A DNA stretch of 6,538 nucleotides from an uncultured Collinsella sp. Its GTDB lineage: Bacteria; Actinomycetota; Coriobacteriia; Coriobacteriales; Coriobacteriaceae. Below are positions 6,144 to 6,538 of the stretch, one piece after another. Within the stretch, counting starts at the first letter, position 1; each line of letters begins with the position of its first letter. The notes below the pieces were generated by a model, which saw only the letters and a list, made by a program, of their open reading frames with translations, ran no database searches and was not told where the DNA came from. The stretch covers positions 1 to 6,538 of the forward strand of contig CAUBQN010000082.1 of assembly GCA_958438125.1 (NCBI GenBank), written 5' to 3'. The position numbers and the translations under genes were made by a program.

Positions 6144-6538
6144 ATGTTAGATAGATTTACCGATCGAGCGCGCAAGGTCATGTCGATGGCCAAACAGGAG
6201 GCGCTCGATCTGCACTCAAATAAGGTGGGCACCGAGCATCTGCTGCTCGCGCTTGCCAAGGAGGACGAGGGCATTGCCGCCGAGGCGCTGCGCTCGCTCG
6301 ATATCTCCTACGACGACATCATGGACACCCTCAAAGAGGTCCAGACCACGGTTCCCGAGCCCAGTGAGGAGACCGAGGCGGCCAAGCTCGCCTTTACGCC
6401 GCTCGTCATTAGCGTGATGGAGCGTTCATTCCGCGTGGCGCGTGAGAACAACCAGACCTACGTGTCGACCGAGCACCTGCTCATCGGTATCGTCGAAGAG
6501 GGCAACGGCATGGCCATGGACATCCTCATGCGCCTGGG
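6144..6538 (+). CDS. clpC: ClpC-type AAA+ unfoldase, N-terminal part (cut by window edge)
   Basis: The first 131 residues of a Clp/Hsp100 ATPase, open at the right edge. The N-terminus MLDRFTDRARKVMSMAKQEA is the characteristic start of ClpC. The double Clp N-domain is visible: repeat 1 at about residues 2-67, with TEHLLLALAKEDEG (30-43), and repeat 2 at about 84-131, with STEHLLIGIVEEGNG. These repeats bind adaptors and substrates. The two AAA+ modules expected by homology lie beyond the window, so ClpC versus a close Clp paralogue rests on the N-domain alone. With ClpP the full protein would unfold and feed substrates for proteolysis in the cytoplasm. The start at 6144 is set by AAGGA at 6132-6136. 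The gene is separated from the regulator by 192 bases and appears functionally unrelated to the operon upstream. Confidence 0.93.
   Translation, partial: MLDRFTDRARKVMSMAKQEALDLHSNKVGTEHLLLALAKEDEGIAAEALRSLDISYDDIMDTLKEVQTTVPEPSEETEAAKLAFTPLVISVMERSFRVARENNQTYVSTEHLLIGIVEEGNGMAMDILMRL

Noticed and set aside
1..6538. CRISPR array, tRNA/rRNA gene, insertion sequence or prophage element
   Set aside because: No regularly spaced repeats, cloverleaf-like segment, transposase frame, terminal inverted repeats or phage genes were seen.

Overview
The window looks like a chromosomal segment of a GC-rich anaerobe. The best guess is a Coriobacteriia member such as Collinsella. This rests on strong G/C bias at third codon positions, a ClpC-type chaperone, a two-repeat DUF2798 membrane protein and an oxygen-sensitive CoA-dehydratase activase system. 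The taxon is an inference from gene content and composition, not a search result. All four genes lie on the + strand, and the last runs off the right edge.

Layout: a small four-helix DUF2798-type membrane protein (9-557) is followed by about 165 bases without a convincing gene and then a strong intrinsic terminator (724-756). Only 12 bases later lies a near-perfect 21-bp palindrome (769-789). It overlaps the expected -35 region of an extended -10 promoter (TGG-TATATC, 798-806), the layout expected of a TetR-family operator. The promoter would drive a 1479-residue protein (839-5278). That protein has two tandem BcrA/BadF-type (HgdC-like) ATPase/activase domains, a four-cysteine motif, a DUF2229-like domain and a long C-terminal part resembling 2-hydroxyacyl-CoA dehydratase subunits. 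A TetR/AcrR regulator (5262-5951) overlaps its 3' end. After 192 bases containing a hairpin, clpC begins (6144) and is cut by the window edge.

The central unit is the two-gene operon: operator/promoter, giant activase-dehydratase fusion, TetR regulator. The simplest model is that the regulator binds the palindrome and represses both the fusion gene and itself until a small molecule, possibly a CoA thioester, releases it. The fusion appears to carry an ATP-driven electron activator and its likely electron acceptor in one chain. Each activase domain keeps both cysteines that ligate the [4Fe-4S] cluster in the HgdC homodimer, so the two domains may form an intramolecular pseudo-dimer around one cluster. 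The substrate is not evident, and no separate dehydratase subunits are encoded in the window. The flanking DUF2798 gene and clpC appear to be unrelated neighbours.
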